This document shows positions 9,479-18,595 of a stretch of 64,000 nt of DNA, in pieces; within the stretch, counting starts at the first letter, position 1; the number at the start of each line of letters is the position of its first letter. The notes beneath the pieces were generated by a model, which saw only the letters and a list, made by a program, of their open reading frames with translations, searched no databases and was not told the DNA's origin. Position numbers and translations under genes: made by a program. Source of the DNA: an uncultured Bradyrhizobium sp. (GTDB taxonomy: Bacteria > Pseudomonadota > Alphaproteobacteria > Rhizobiales > Xanthobacteraceae); assembly GCF_947648125.1 (NCBI RefSeq), contig NZ_CANSMR010000002.1, positions 124,001-188,000 on the forward strand, read 5' to 3'.

Positions 9479-9720
9479 GGATGGTCGGCCTCGTGGGATG
9501 TGCGGTATGGAAGCGATTTGAAGGAAGCCGCCGGGATAGTATAGAGACACCGTTCAACCATCTGATCGGTGATTCCTCGATCTCGGAGGGAGCCTTCGCC
9601 GGACCGGTATAGTCATTCTACCGCGCTGTGACAATCTGGCCCCGGGAGGCTTCCGTTTGGAGTCCCTTGGACCTGCGGCGCGGCCTTCTCGACAGCATCA
9701 TCTCGAGGAAGCGGCGCCCC

Positions 9721-10884
9721 ATGGAAATCCACGCTCACCTGCCCGAAAAAGGACGTGACCTCCGGCTCGACCTGTTCCGCGGGATCGCGAACTGGGCGAT
9801 CTATCTCGATCACATCCCCGACAACATCGTGAACTGGATCACGACGCGGAATTACGGCTTCAGCGATGCCGCGGACCTGTTCGTCTTCATCTCCGGCTAC
9901 ACCGCATCCTTCGTCTATGCGCGCATGATGCTGGAGCGCGGCTTCATCGTCGGCGCCACGAGGCTGACCAAGCGGGTCTGGCAGCTCTATGTCGCCCACA
10001 TCATCCTGTTCGTGATCTACATCGCCTCGATCAGCTACCTGGCGCTACGCTTCGGCGATTCCGAGATCATCAACGAGTTCAACGTCGCCGGCCTTGTCGA
10101 CAACGCCACCGAGACGCTGCGCCAGGGCCTGTTCCTGAAGTTCAAGCCGGTCAATCTCGACGTGCTGCCGCTCTACATCGTGCTGATGGGGCTGTTTCCG
10201 CCGGTGCTGTGGTTCATGCTGCGGCAGCCGAACTGGACCATGCTGGCCTCGCTCGCGCTGTGGCTGGTGTCGCGGCACATGGGCTGGAACCTGCCCGCTT
10301 ACCCGGCCGGGACCTGGTACTTCAATCCGTTCGCCTGGCAGGTGCTGTTCGTGTTCGGCTCGTGGTGCGCGATGGGCGGCGCGCGCGCGAACATGCACAT
10401 CATCAATTCGCGCTACACGCTGTGGTTCTGCGTCGCCTATCTGATCTTCGCCCTGATCATGACGATGGCCGGCCGCTTCCCGGACTTCGGCGCGATGTTC
10501 CCGGACTGGCTCTATTCGGCCTTCAACCCGAACGACAAGACCAACCTCGCGCCCTATCGCTTCCTGCACTTCGTTGTGATCACGGTGCTGGTGATCCGCT
10601 TCGTCCCGAAGGACTGGTCGGCGCTGGAGTGGAAGGTGTTCGATCCCCTGATCGTCTGCGGCCAGCAGTCGCTCGCGGTGTTCTGCGTCGGCGTGTTTCT
10701 GTCCTTTGTCGGACATTTCGAGCTCTCGATGAGCTCGGGCTCGCTGTTCGCGCAGATCTTCGTCAGCATCTCCGGCATCGCGATCATGACGATCGTGGCC
10801 TATTACATCTCGTGGTCGAAGCGGCAGGACAAGCCGATCAAGCCGCCGGCACCGAAACCCGCGGCACCGGCAAAGGCAACGTGA
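9721..10884 (+). CDS. opgC: OpgC-family integral membrane protein
   Basis: The 387-residue product has about ten hydrophobic segments. The N-terminus holds the family motif RDLRLDLFRGIANWAIYLDHIP and then FSDAADLFVFISGY. OpgC proteins are inner-membrane acyltransferase-3-like enzymes that decorate osmoregulated periplasmic glucans, for example with succinyl groups. The substrate here is not shown. The start at 9721 was chosen because it gives the family N-terminus directly. The C-terminal tail is Lys/Pro/Ala-rich. No partner opg genes are seen nearby. Confidence 0.9.
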   Translation: MEIHAHLPEKGRDLRLDLFRGIANWAIYLDHIPDNIVNWITTRNYGFSDAADLFVFISGYTASFVYARMMLERGFIVGATRLTKRVWQLYVAHIILFVIYIASISYLALRFGDSEIINEFNVAGLVDNATETLRQGLFLKFKPVNLDVLPLYIVLMGLFPPVLWFMLRQPNWTMLASLALWLVSRHMGWNLPAYPAGTWYFNPFAWQVLFVFGSWCAMGGARANMHIINSRYTLWFCVAYLIFALIMTMAGRFPDFGAMFPDWLYSAFNPNDKTNLAPYRFLHFVVITVLVIRFVPKDWSALEWKVFDPLIVCGQQSLAVFCVGVFLSFVGHFELSMSSGSLFAQIFVSISGIAIMTIVAYYISWSKRQDKPIKPPAPKPAAPAKAT

Positions 10885-10893
10885 CAAAGCGCA

Positions 10894-11784
10894 TCATTTG
10901 CCCGGCCGCCGCCCTTTGCCACCCGGCTGGCCGCTTCGCCACCTGCCCTGCGAAGTGAACCCATCCCAGGTGGTGGTCCAGCGATACTCGGCCGCCGGCG
11001 CCTTCGCGATGCTATCGGAGCTGCGCGCTCCCTCCAGGGCAAACGTGGCGCCCTGCGGGTCAAGGCAGCGAACGATCCAACTGCCGTTCGGCAGCTCCAG
11101 CGGCCCCTCATAGACCCGTCCGCCACCGGCCCTGACTCGCACGATGGCTGCGTCGACGTCGTCGACGTTGAAATAGTAAAGCCAGAACGCGATCGGTTCG
11201 AGCGGACGCTTGTTGAAGATTCCACCGATGATCTGCCCACCGGCAGAGAACAGTTGGTAGGACTCGGCGCCGGCGACGTCGCTGTCGACCTGTCGCCAGC
11301 CGAAAACCTCGCTGTAGAAACCAAAGGCCTTCCGCCAATCGGCAGCCAGCAGTTCATGCCAGCCGACCCGCCCAGGGGCATCGAGGCCTTCAACCGCGGG
11401 TCGAGCGATCCTTGATCCGCTCAGCAATCCGAACGTCGCCCGCTGCGGATCGGCGACGATCGAGATACGGCCGATATTGGTGCCGGTCGGCGGCACGTAG
11501 ACGGCACCACCACGTTCTCGCATTCGGCGAACGGCAAGATCCATGTCGTCAACACCGACATAGCCAATCCATCGCGGGGTCGCGCCCTGGCGTATGCCCT
11601 CTTCCGGCAACTCCATCAGACCGCTTCGGGTAAGCTCACCCGACATGAACAATTTGTAAGAAATCCCGGGTGTAGACGCATCCTTCGTCACCCAGCCGAG
11701 GACGCTGCCGTAAAAGGCACTCGCGCCTCCCACGTCCGTGGTCAGCAGCTCATACCAAGCGAAGCTCGCACCATCATCAGCCAT
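10894..11784 (-). CDS. Two-domain VOC (glyoxalase/bleomycin-resistance-like) protein
   Basis: The 296-residue protein holds two copies of the VOC fold: SFAWYELLTTDVGGASAFYGSVLGW near the N-terminus and VGWHELLAADWRKAFGFYSEVFGW from about residue 135. This arrangement is that of CFP30B-like hydroxylase/VOC proteins; the substrate is unknown. The C-terminal tail is Gly/Arg/Lys-rich. It is convergent with opgC (9-bp gap) and divergent from the TOMM precursor, with about 260 bp between. Nothing ties it functionally to the TOMM genes. Confidence 0.85.
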   Translation of the reverse strand: MADDGASFAWYELLTTDVGGASAFYGSVLGWVTKDASTPGISYKLFMSGELTRSGLMELPEEGIRQGATPRWIGYVGVDDMDLAVRRMRERGGAVYVPPTGTNIGRISIVADPQRATFGLLSGSRIARPAVEGLDAPGRVGWHELLAADWRKAFGFYSEVFGWRQVDSDVAGAESYQLFSAGGQIIGGIFNKRPLEPIAFWLYYFNVDDVDAAIVRVRAGGGRVYEGPLELPNGSWIVRCLDPQGATFALEGARSSDSIAKAPAAEYRWTTTWDGFTSQGRWRSGQPGGKGRRPGK

Positions 11785-12047
11785 GCCGATCCCTCGCTTC
11801 GGCGTCGGGACAACCGCAGTGCAGCATGCAAATTCCCACATCGTCAGTGATCACGGCTGAGCGACAGGGTCGGCCAATAATCGCGTTCATCAAGATGAAC
11901 CTAGGAACGAAGATGAACGACAGCACTTGATGCACGCTAGCGCCTCGCGAGACTGTGCGCGCAGCGCGTCTTGCATGCAGCTGCGACAATTTGTACAACT
12001 GCGCGAGAGTTGAATTCGACAACACGTCTAGAATGGAGGATGCGAGC

Positions 12048-12455
12048 ATGCCGAAGCAAGCCCCCAAGACCAAGCGTGTGACCAGCAAGCGTATGACCAA
12101 GGCCGCTGTGCCCGCTTTGGGTGCAGCCGGATTGACTTTCTCGCTGGTAGGGGGTGCATCCGCATCCGCCGTTCCGGCAGCAGACGCGCCGCAGACTCAG
12201 AAGTACGGACCGACGCAAGCCATCACACTCGGCGAAGAAGAAATCGCCGACGTCAGCTTGGCGACGTTCCACCTGTTCGACAAGGAAGACATCGGAGCCG
12301 GCGTCCAGGTGGCGTGGCGCGGATGCGGCGGCTGCCGAGGTTGCCGTGGCTGCCGTGGCTGCCGCTGCGGTGGCTGCCGCGCCTGTCGCTGCGGTGGCTG
12401 CGCTGGTTGCGGTGGCGGCTGCTGTCTGTCGTGGGGCGCCTGCCGCATCTGCTAG
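12048..12455 (+). CDS. Cys-rich TOMM (thiazole-containing RiPP) precursor peptide
   Basis: The 135-residue peptide precedes genes for a YcaO cyclodehydratase and a SagB-type dehydrogenase, which fixes its role. Residues 1-91 look like the leader: a basic start, a hydrophobic stretch at about 19-42 ending in Ala/Ser (signal-peptide-like), and an acidic helix (LGEEEIADVSLATFHLFDKE, 61-80) that is the likely enzyme-recognition part. Residues 92-135 are the core, with 15 Cys in GCxxC-type repeats (GGCRGCRGCRGC), plus one Ser. Cys residues in TOMM cores become thiazoles. The ATG at 12048 is chosen for GGAGGA seven bases upstream; an in-frame ATG at 12033 would consume that site. The mature activity is unknown. 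Confidence 0.88.
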   Translation: MPKQAPKTKRVTSKRMTKAAVPALGAAGLTFSLVGGASASAVPAADAPQTQKYGPTQAITLGEEEIADVSLATFHLFDKEDIGAGVQVAWRGCGGCRGCRGCRGCRCGGCRACRCGGCAGCGGGCCLSWGACRIC

Positions 12456-12492
12456 TCGAAACAGCATCGCGTTGACACACATCGATCGTCAT

Positions 12493-12521
12493 GGCCGGGT
12501 CCGACACACGTCGACCCGGCC
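12493..12521 (+). terminator. Hairpin between precursor and cyclodehydratase genes (partial terminator)
   Basis: GGCCGGGT and ACCCGGCC form the core of a hairpin whose 3' side continues into AAATTTGT. It sits 38 bp after the precursor stop. In sagA-type operons a leaky terminator at this place keeps precursor in excess over enzymes; the same is inferred here. Confidence 0.5.
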
Positions 12522-12639
12522 AAATTTGTATTGTCTCCGTATCGTTGCGCGGCTCGCTGCGGGCGATGGCGCGGAGGTGTCGGGGCCGGCGCCTCGCCCG
12601 CTTCAATGATCGACCCACAAGCTGCACAGGAACGATTCT

Positions 12640-14892
12640 TTGCCAGGCAAATCCACCCAGCGCGCCAACAACGACGTTCTGCAGTTCGCACCGAATTTCA
12701 CGGCCTACGTGCTGCCTCCGGATGTTGTCTGCCTCTATTCCGAAGATCGAAAGTTCTTTCTCCATGGCGAGCTCTATTGCACGCTGGCGTCGGCAATCGG
12801 TGCAAATGGATGCAGCCTCGCCAAGCTCACGGACAAGCTCGGGCGAAAGTTTCCATCCGACAAGATCAATGAAGCCATCAAGCGACTGCTCGACCGCCGC
12901 TATGTGATCGCGAAATCGCCTGGTCCCGGCACCGCCGCGGCGGGGCTTTGGGCGAGCCTGGGCCTTCCCAACGCGATAGCCGAACAAAACCTTCACAACT
13001 GCCGCATTCGACTTGAGACGATCGACGTCAAGGGCGCGGCCGAATTGAGCAAGGCACTGCAGGAGCTGGGTGTCCGCGTCGTCAAGACATCGCCCGACCT
13101 TACGGTTACGTTGGTGAACGACTATCTCGATCGGCGGCTCGCCGAACGCAACCTGCAGCGCGTGTCCGACGGATCAGCCTGGTTGCTGGTGCAGCCCTCC
13201 GGGGTATTTCCCCTGGTCGGCCCCATGTTCAGCCCGGGCGAGACCGCGTGCTGGACCTGCCTGTACGACCGGATGATCCGCAACCGCGAGGTCAAGGGCT
13301 TCCTCGATCGCGGCGGAGCGCGGGCGATCGCGGTGTCTCCGCTCGCACAGCACACCGTTGGACAGAGCGCCATCCATTTTGCGGCGGTTGAAGTCGCCAA
13401 GGCGATCGCAAGCGGCTTCCGCACCGATCTGCGCAATCACATCGTCAGTCTCGACTTGCTGGGCTCGACCATTGCTAAGCACTACGTGGCAGCCCGCCCG
13501 CAATGCCCAACCTGCGGCAGCAAGAAACTGCAAAACCCGCGGCGGTCACCACAGCCGGTCGAATTGGGACCCGGCGCCAAGCTGGTCATGACCAGCGGCG
13601 GCTATCGCACCGTTTCGTCCCGCACCACGGTGGCGCGGTACAAGAAGCACGTCAGCCCCCTCACCGGTGTGGTGACGCGGCTGGAGCGGATCGAAGTCGA
13701 TCTGCCGATGAACACCAATTTCTATGCCCAACATAACTTCTCCGCGCCGGCGCAGAACGTGGATCAGCTCCGCGCCGGGCTGAGCGGCGGCAGTTTCGGC
13801 AAGGGCAGCACGGCCGAGCAAGGCGAAGCCAGCGCGCTGATGGAAGCAATCGAGCGATATTCGGGGATTTTCCAGGGTGATGAGATCCGGGCCCGAAAGC
13901 GCTTCGCCGACTTCCCCCCCGGCGACGCAATCCGTCCCAACGACATCCTGCTCTTCAGCGACGCGCAGTACCGCGGCAGCGCCGTGCCGGATCCCCACGA
14001 CTCACACCACACCCAGCCCGCCCCCGAGCCGCTTGATCCGTCCGCGAAAATCGAATGGTCACCCGTCTGGTCGTTGCGCGACAAGCGGTTCAGGCAGATT
14101 CCGACCAGCCTGCTGTACTTCTTCTATCAGGGTCCGGCCGCCTTCGCCGCTGATTCCAACGGCTGCGCTGCCGGCAATACCCGCGAGGAAGCCATCGTGC
14201 AGGGCTTCCTCGAATTGATGGAGCGCGACGCCTATGCGATCTGGTGGTACAACCGGTCGCAACGCGCCGCGGTCGATCTGAACCAGTTCGACGATTCCTA
14301 CGTCCGCGATCTGAAGACCCAACTCGAGGAAACGGGCCGGCGGCTCTGGGTGCTCGATATCACCAGCGATCTCGCCGTCCCGACCTATGTCGCGATCGTG
14401 CACTGGATGCAGAACGGTCAGGAAAATATCGAGTTCGGCTCGGGCGCTCACTTCGATCCGCGCATCGCGTTGCTGCGGTCGTTGACCGAGTTGAATCAGT
14501 TCCTCTCCATCGGTCTGATGGGTGGTGGCAGCGGCGAGAAGCCGAGCCTCGATGGCGTCAATCCGTTGCGGCTCGACGAATATCCGTTCCTGATTCCAAG
14601 TGCCAATCCCGTCATCCTGCCGGCCGCCGCGACAGACGTGCCGCTCGACAACACCCGTGCACAGGTGGATGCCTGCGTTGATATCGCGGCCCGCGCGGGT
14701 CTCGACTTCCTGGTTCTCGACCAGACGCGACCGGACGTCGAGGTTCCGGTGGTCCGGGTCATCGTTCCCGGGATGCGCCATTTCTATCGCCGCTTGGCGC
14801 CCGGGCGGCTCTATGATGTGCCCGTCAAGCTCGGATTGCGCGATCGGCCATCGCTGGAAAGCGAGTTGACGCCGTTTCTCCCGCACACTTGA
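12640..14892 (+). CDS. Fused TOMM cyclodehydratase (leader-binding/E1-like domain plus YcaO)
   Basis: The 750-residue enzyme would convert core Cys (and possibly Ser) to azolines. Residues ~15-90 form a small winged-helix-like leader-binding region. Residues ~110-300 are E1/ThiF-like with two Cys pairs, CWTC near 204 and CPTC near 289, likely a structural zinc site. From ~350 on is the YcaO ATPase, with EASALMEAIERYSG near 396 and FLELMERDAYAIWWYNR near 525, the acidic residues that bind Mg-ATP. The C-terminus TPFLPHT is only a weak version of the Pro-rich tail of TOMM YcaO proteins. The TTG start is preceded by AGGA at 8 bp; no ATG in frame fits better. It is followed 12 bp later by the dehydrogenase gene. 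Confidence 0.92.
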   Translation: MPGKSTQRANNDVLQFAPNFTAYVLPPDVVCLYSEDRKFFLHGELYCTLASAIGANGCSLAKLTDKLGRKFPSDKINEAIKRLLDRRYVIAKSPGPGTAAAGLWASLGLPNAIAEQNLHNCRIRLETIDVKGAAELSKALQELGVRVVKTSPDLTVTLVNDYLDRRLAERNLQRVSDGSAWLLVQPSGVFPLVGPMFSPGETACWTCLYDRMIRNREVKGFLDRGGARAIAVSPLAQHTVGQSAIHFAAVEVAKAIASGFRTDLRNHIVSLDLLGSTIAKHYVAARPQCPTCGSKKLQNPRRSPQPVELGPGAKLVMTSGGYRTVSSRTTVARYKKHVSPLTGVVTRLERIEVDLPMNTNFYAQHNFSAPAQNVDQLRAGLSGGSFGKGSTAEQGEASALMEAIERYSGIFQGDEIRARKRFADFPPGDAIRPNDILLFSDAQYRGSAVPDPHDSHHTQPAPEPLDPSAKIEWSPVWSLRDKRFRQIPTSLLYFFYQGPAAFAADSNGCAAGNTREEAIVQGFLELMERDAYAIWWYNRSQRAAVDLNQFDDSYVRDLKTQLEETGRRLWVLDITSDLAVPTYVAIVHWMQNGQENIEFGSGAHFDPRIALLRSLTELNQFLSIGLMGGGSGEKPSLDGVNPLRLDEYPFLIPSANPVILPAAATDVPLDNTRAQVDACVDIAARAGLDFLVLDQTRPDVEVPVVRVIVPGMRHFYRRLAPGRLYDVPVKLGLRDRPSLESELTPFLPHT

Positions 14893-14904
14893 GGTGATAC
14901 CGGC

Positions 14905-16371
14905 GTGCGCGCGCCCAGGAAAATGAGCGAGAAAAAGAAATCACCACGCACCACGCCGCCGGCTGTCTTCGTTCGGCTCAACCCGCTCGTCGCGCTCGAA
15001 GCGCGACCTGACGGGAGCATAGCGGCTCATGTCGAAGGCTATTCGGAGCCACTGGGAACGTTCGGCGCAGCCGCAGCGGAACGCGCCCTCGAACTGCGGG
15101 TGGGCCTGCCGCTTCCGCGCTCTGAAGGCGATGCGGTCGAGCGAGAGGTCGAGCGCCTGATCAGGCAATTGGCACACCGCGGCCTGCTGGAATATCGCCT
15201 GGCGCGTCCGGGCGACGCCAATGATCTCGTCACGATCGAGCCGCAGACCCCTGATTACTGGCCGCGAACGCCAAAGCTCGACGATGCGGCAACAGTCGTG
15301 CTGTCACGCTTCGCCTATCTTCGGCGGCGCGGCACCGAGATGATTCTGGAATCGCCGCGGGCCGGCGCACTGTTGAGGATCCATGATGCGCGGATTGCGG
15401 CTCTACTGACCATCCTTGCCAGTCCTCAGAGGATCAGCCGCATCCGACGTCTGGACGGCTATCCGGGCCCTGGATTGCTTGCGCTGCTGCTGGACTGCCA
15501 AATCCTGATCGAGATCGACGCGGCAAACCGCGATACGCTGCGAAAGGCGGAAGGCGATGACGGCCTCGTGCTCTGGGATTTTCACGACTTGCTGTTCCAT
15601 GCCCGCAGCACGGAAGGCCGACAGGCTAGTCCGCTGGGTGGCCTCTATCCGCACAGCGGCCTGATTGCGCCGCTCCCCGCGATCCGACCTGCCTGGCCCG
15701 GCAAGAGCATCAAGCTGCCGGAATCCGACCGCATCACCTCGTCGCTGGAACAACTGCTGCATGACCGGCATTCGACGCGCGATTTCGACGATCGGAAGCC
15801 TATCAATTTGGCTGAACTTTCGACGTTCCTGAACAGAGTCGCGCGGGTCCGGGCGAAATGGAGCGGGCAGCTGGAGTTTGCCGACGATGGTCCCGATATC
15901 GAATACACCAGCAGGCCGTATCCGGCAGCGGGCAGCGCCTACGAGCTTGAGCTCTATCTGGCCGTCGCGAATTGCGACGGCCTGACGCCAGGTTTCTATC
16001 ACTACGACGCCGATGCGCATGTGTTGGCAGCCATCGACGTCCGCCCACAACACTTCGAGGCTATGTTGCAAAGCGCGGAATTTGCCATGGACGCGCCGTC
16101 TCCACCGCAGATCCTGATCACGATCGCCGCGCGATTTGGCCGGATCTCCTGGAAGTACAGCGCCATCGCTTATGCGCTCATCCTGAAGGATGTCGGCGTC
16201 CTGACCCAGACGCTGTACCTGGTGGCGACGGATTTAGGCCTCGGCGGCTGTGCGATCGGCACCGCCAATATCGATCTGTTCGCGAAGATGACCGGGCTCG
16301 ACATTCATGTCGAGGGGCCTGTCGGCCAGTTCGGGCTGGGGCGCGGCAAGGAACCGCCCCCTGCCGAATAG
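14905..16371 (+). CDS. SagB-type FMN dehydrogenase for azoline oxidation
   Basis: The 488-residue protein has an N-terminal ~230-residue non-catalytic region and a C-terminal nitroreductase-fold domain. Recognisable SagB parts are HSTRDFDDRKP near 289 (FMN contact), RPYPAAGSAYELELYLAV near 336, and YSAIAYALILKDVGVLTQTLY. It is expected to oxidise azolines made by the upstream YcaO enzyme to aromatic thiazoles/oxazoles. The GTG start has GAGGTG eight bases upstream; the ATG at 14923 has poorer spacing. It lies in one operon with the cyclodehydratase. It ends 40 bp before the stop of the convergent carbamoyltransferase gene. Confidence 0.91.
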   Translation: MRAPRKMSEKKKSPRTTPPAVFVRLNPLVALEARPDGSIAAHVEGYSEPLGTFGAAAAERALELRVGLPLPRSEGDAVEREVERLIRQLAHRGLLEYRLARPGDANDLVTIEPQTPDYWPRTPKLDDAATVVLSRFAYLRRRGTEMILESPRAGALLRIHDARIAALLTILASPQRISRIRRLDGYPGPGLLALLLDCQILIEIDAANRDTLRKAEGDDGLVLWDFHDLLFHARSTEGRQASPLGGLYPHSGLIAPLPAIRPAWPGKSIKLPESDRITSSLEQLLHDRHSTRDFDDRKPINLAELSTFLNRVARVRAKWSGQLEFADDGPDIEYTSRPYPAAGSAYELELYLAVANCDGLTPGFYHYDADAHVLAAIDVRPQHFEAMLQSAEFAMDAPSPPQILITIAARFGRISWKYSAIAYALILKDVGVLTQTLYLVATDLGLGGCAIGTANIDLFAKMTGLDIHVEGPVGQFGLGRGKEPPPAE

Positions 16372-16411
16372 TCCTCGATCCGCTGCAACAGGCTTGCCTG
16401 GATCACTTTGA

Positions 16412-18229
16412 TCAGCCGCCGCGGCTGCCGTCCTGCGTGGTCGAGGAGACGATAGTGGCGACGTCGCCGAACGTCGTCATGACAGGCGTGACGACCTTGT
16501 GCATTTTAGTCTTCGACACCAGCGTGTCGTGCAGCACGAGGTTGTCGATGCCGGTGGTGAGGAAGCAGCTCACCGCATCCTGCGGCGTCTCGATGATCGG
16601 CTCGCCCTTGACGTTGAACGAGGTGTTGATCAGCACCGGCACACCGGTCAGCGCTTCGAACTCCTTCAGCAGGCGATAGAGCACCGGGTTGGTCTCTTCC
16701 CGCACGCTCTGCACCCGCGCCGAGCCGTCGACATGCACGATCGCCGGGATCTTGTCGCGCCATTCGGGGCGTACCGGCTTTGCGATCAGCATGTAGGGCG
16801 AGTCCTCCTCGCCCTCGAAGACCTCCTTCATGCGCTCGGCCAGCACGATCGGCGCGAACGGCCGGAATGCCTGGCGGTGCTTGACGCGGCTGTTGAGGAT
16901 GTCCTTCATCTCGGCCTTGCGCGGATCGGCGATCAGGCTGCGGTTGCCGAGCGCGCGCGGACCGAATTCAGAGGGCCCCTGAAACCAGCCGATCACGCGC
17001 TGGTCGGCGAGCAGTTTTGCGGTGTCGCGGCAGATGTTGTCGCTGCGCTTCGCGTCGACCTGGATGCGCACCAGGAAGCTTTGCAGCGCGGCCGCGACCT
17101 CGGCGTCGCTGTAGCGCCGGCCGACATAGGCATGGTCCATCACGAACGAGCGGCGCTGCTTGAGGATCTCGAGCCAGCCGTAATAGGCGCAGCCGATGGC
17201 GATGCCGTCGTCGCCGGCCGCGGGCTGGATCCAGACATTCTCAAAGCCGGCCTCACGCGCGATGCGCCCGTTCGCCACGCAGTTCAGCGCGACGCCGCCG
17301 GCGATGCAGAGGTTCTTCGCACCGGTGGTCTCGCGCAGCCAGCGCGCCCGCGCCAGCAGCACGTTCTCGGTGTCGTCCTGCACCCGCCAGGCGATGTCCT
17401 CCCAGTGCCGCATCGTCGGGCTCTTGTCCCAGCTGCCACTGTCGAGCACGAAGGGCTGCTGGTTGTCGGCGCCCCAGAACGGCACGTTCAGCCTGCCGTC
17501 CTTCATCTCGAGCAGATGGCCGACCTGCTCGTGGCGGCCATAGGGCGCCAGCCCCATCAGCTCGCCGCACTTGTTCCAGTCGCCGAACACATAGGTCGAG
17601 ACCCTACTGTACAGCGCGCCGAGTCCCGGCATGTTGTAGAACTCGTCCGACAACAGACCGCGCGCCGGCTCCATAAAGACCTTCTTCAGGCATTCGAGCC
17701 TGGCGTCGTCGAACCTGTAGTAACTCTCGGACTCGCGGGCGAGCGGCGACGCTCCATCCTGCGGATAGGTTTCCATCGCGTCGGCCTGATAGTTGCCGAC
17801 GCCGTCGACGATCATCACGACGCCGTCCCGGAACGGCGACACCGCGAATGCACTATAGGCGTGCGCGAGGTGATGCGAGATCGACACCACCTTGTCGGAC
17901 TTCGCGCGAAACAGCGGATGCTTGATCGCCTCATTGCGTTCGGCGATCGGCAGGAAGCCCGGCATGTCCTGGTGGAGCATCCGCTCCTCCATCTCGGGCA
18001 CCGGCAGGATGTAGCTGTTGCGCACCACGAGATCGACGTCGTCGAGCGTGATGCCCTCGGCGGACAGGCAGTAGTCGATGACTTCCTTGTAGAAGCCGGA
18101 GGCGTGCTTCTCGCGGGTGATGCGCTCCTTGGAGATCGCATAGGCGATCGCACCGTCACGCAGCAGGCAGGCGCTCACGTCATGGTCGTAGACGTTGAGA
18201 CCAAGGACGTAGGTGTGTTGTTTCGGCAT
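16412..18229 (-). CDS. NodU/CmcH-family carbamoyltransferase
   Basis: The 605-residue protein matches O-carbamoyltransferases that use carbamoyl phosphate and ATP. The N-terminal part is TsaD/HypF-like with the metal-binding SHHLAHAYSAF and DGVGNYQADA. The C-terminal domain has GPSEFGPRALGNRSLIADPR and FRPFAPIVL. Members carbamoylate Nod factors, antibiotics or glycans; the substrate here is not visible. It is convergent with the TOMM operon. It could modify the RiPP or a surface sugar, but opposite orientation means it need not belong to the pathway. The start MPKQHTYVLG is chosen over a GTG two codons upstream. Confidence 0.9.
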   Translation of the reverse strand: MPKQHTYVLGLNVYDHDVSACLLRDGAIAYAISKERITREKHASGFYKEVIDYCLSAEGITLDDVDLVVRNSYILPVPEMEERMLHQDMPGFLPIAERNEAIKHPLFRAKSDKVVSISHHLAHAYSAFAVSPFRDGVVMIVDGVGNYQADAMETYPQDGASPLARESESYYRFDDARLECLKKVFMEPARGLLSDEFYNMPGLGALYSRVSTYVFGDWNKCGELMGLAPYGRHEQVGHLLEMKDGRLNVPFWGADNQQPFVLDSGSWDKSPTMRHWEDIAWRVQDDTENVLLARARWLRETTGAKNLCIAGGVALNCVANGRIAREAGFENVWIQPAAGDDGIAIGCAYYGWLEILKQRRSFVMDHAYVGRRYSDAEVAAALQSFLVRIQVDAKRSDNICRDTAKLLADQRVIGWFQGPSEFGPRALGNRSLIADPRKAEMKDILNSRVKHRQAFRPFAPIVLAERMKEVFEGEEDSPYMLIAKPVRPEWRDKIPAIVHVDGSARVQSVREETNPVLYRLLKEFEALTGVPVLINTSFNVKGEPIIETPQDAVSCFLTTGIDNLVLHDTLVSKTKMHKVVTPVMTTFGDVATIVSSTTQDGSRGG

Positions 18230-18595
18230 GGGCACTCTTCGGGGAGGATTCTGAAATGCTCAGAGAACATGATCGTGTCGACTTCAAGTTCTCGACGGCA
18301 TTTTCCGCGGCTCGCAAATCTCTGCTTCTGCGATGCACAAATCAAATCGGCGCAATGCAAGATGAACAGAATGAACGGCGGATGAACGACAAGATGAGTG
18401 TAGCAACCACATCATCCTTTGCGGGCGGGAACGTAACTTGACCTTACCTGTTGGTCTCAATAGAGTCGTTAAAGCTCGCAAGAACCTTAGTGAAAATATT
18501 GTCTTAGCATGCTCGAACCGGATGCCGGTGTCGCGCGTCCAAGCGAGACAGCCAGCATCAGTTCAGATGTTTGGAAGTGACTGGAGATCTTCGGA
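18230..18595. other. Intergenic region with no supported gene
   Basis: This 366-bp stretch separates the leftward carbamoyltransferase gene from the rightward Gly/Tyr-rich gene. It is relatively AT-rich and must hold both promoters. No convincing reading frame was found. Confidence 0.5.

Noticed and set aside
12318-12455. Short direct repeats of GGCTGCCG type considered as a CRISPR-like or satellite array
   Set aside because: The repeats are the codons of the GCxxC core, without unique spacers, and are explained by the peptide.
11937-12482. Minus-strand and alternative plus-strand Ala/Thr/Pro-rich frames over the TOMM precursor
   Set aside because: They arise from the repeated Cys/Gly codons of the precursor core; only the frame at 12048 has a ribosome-binding site and a leader-plus-core layout.
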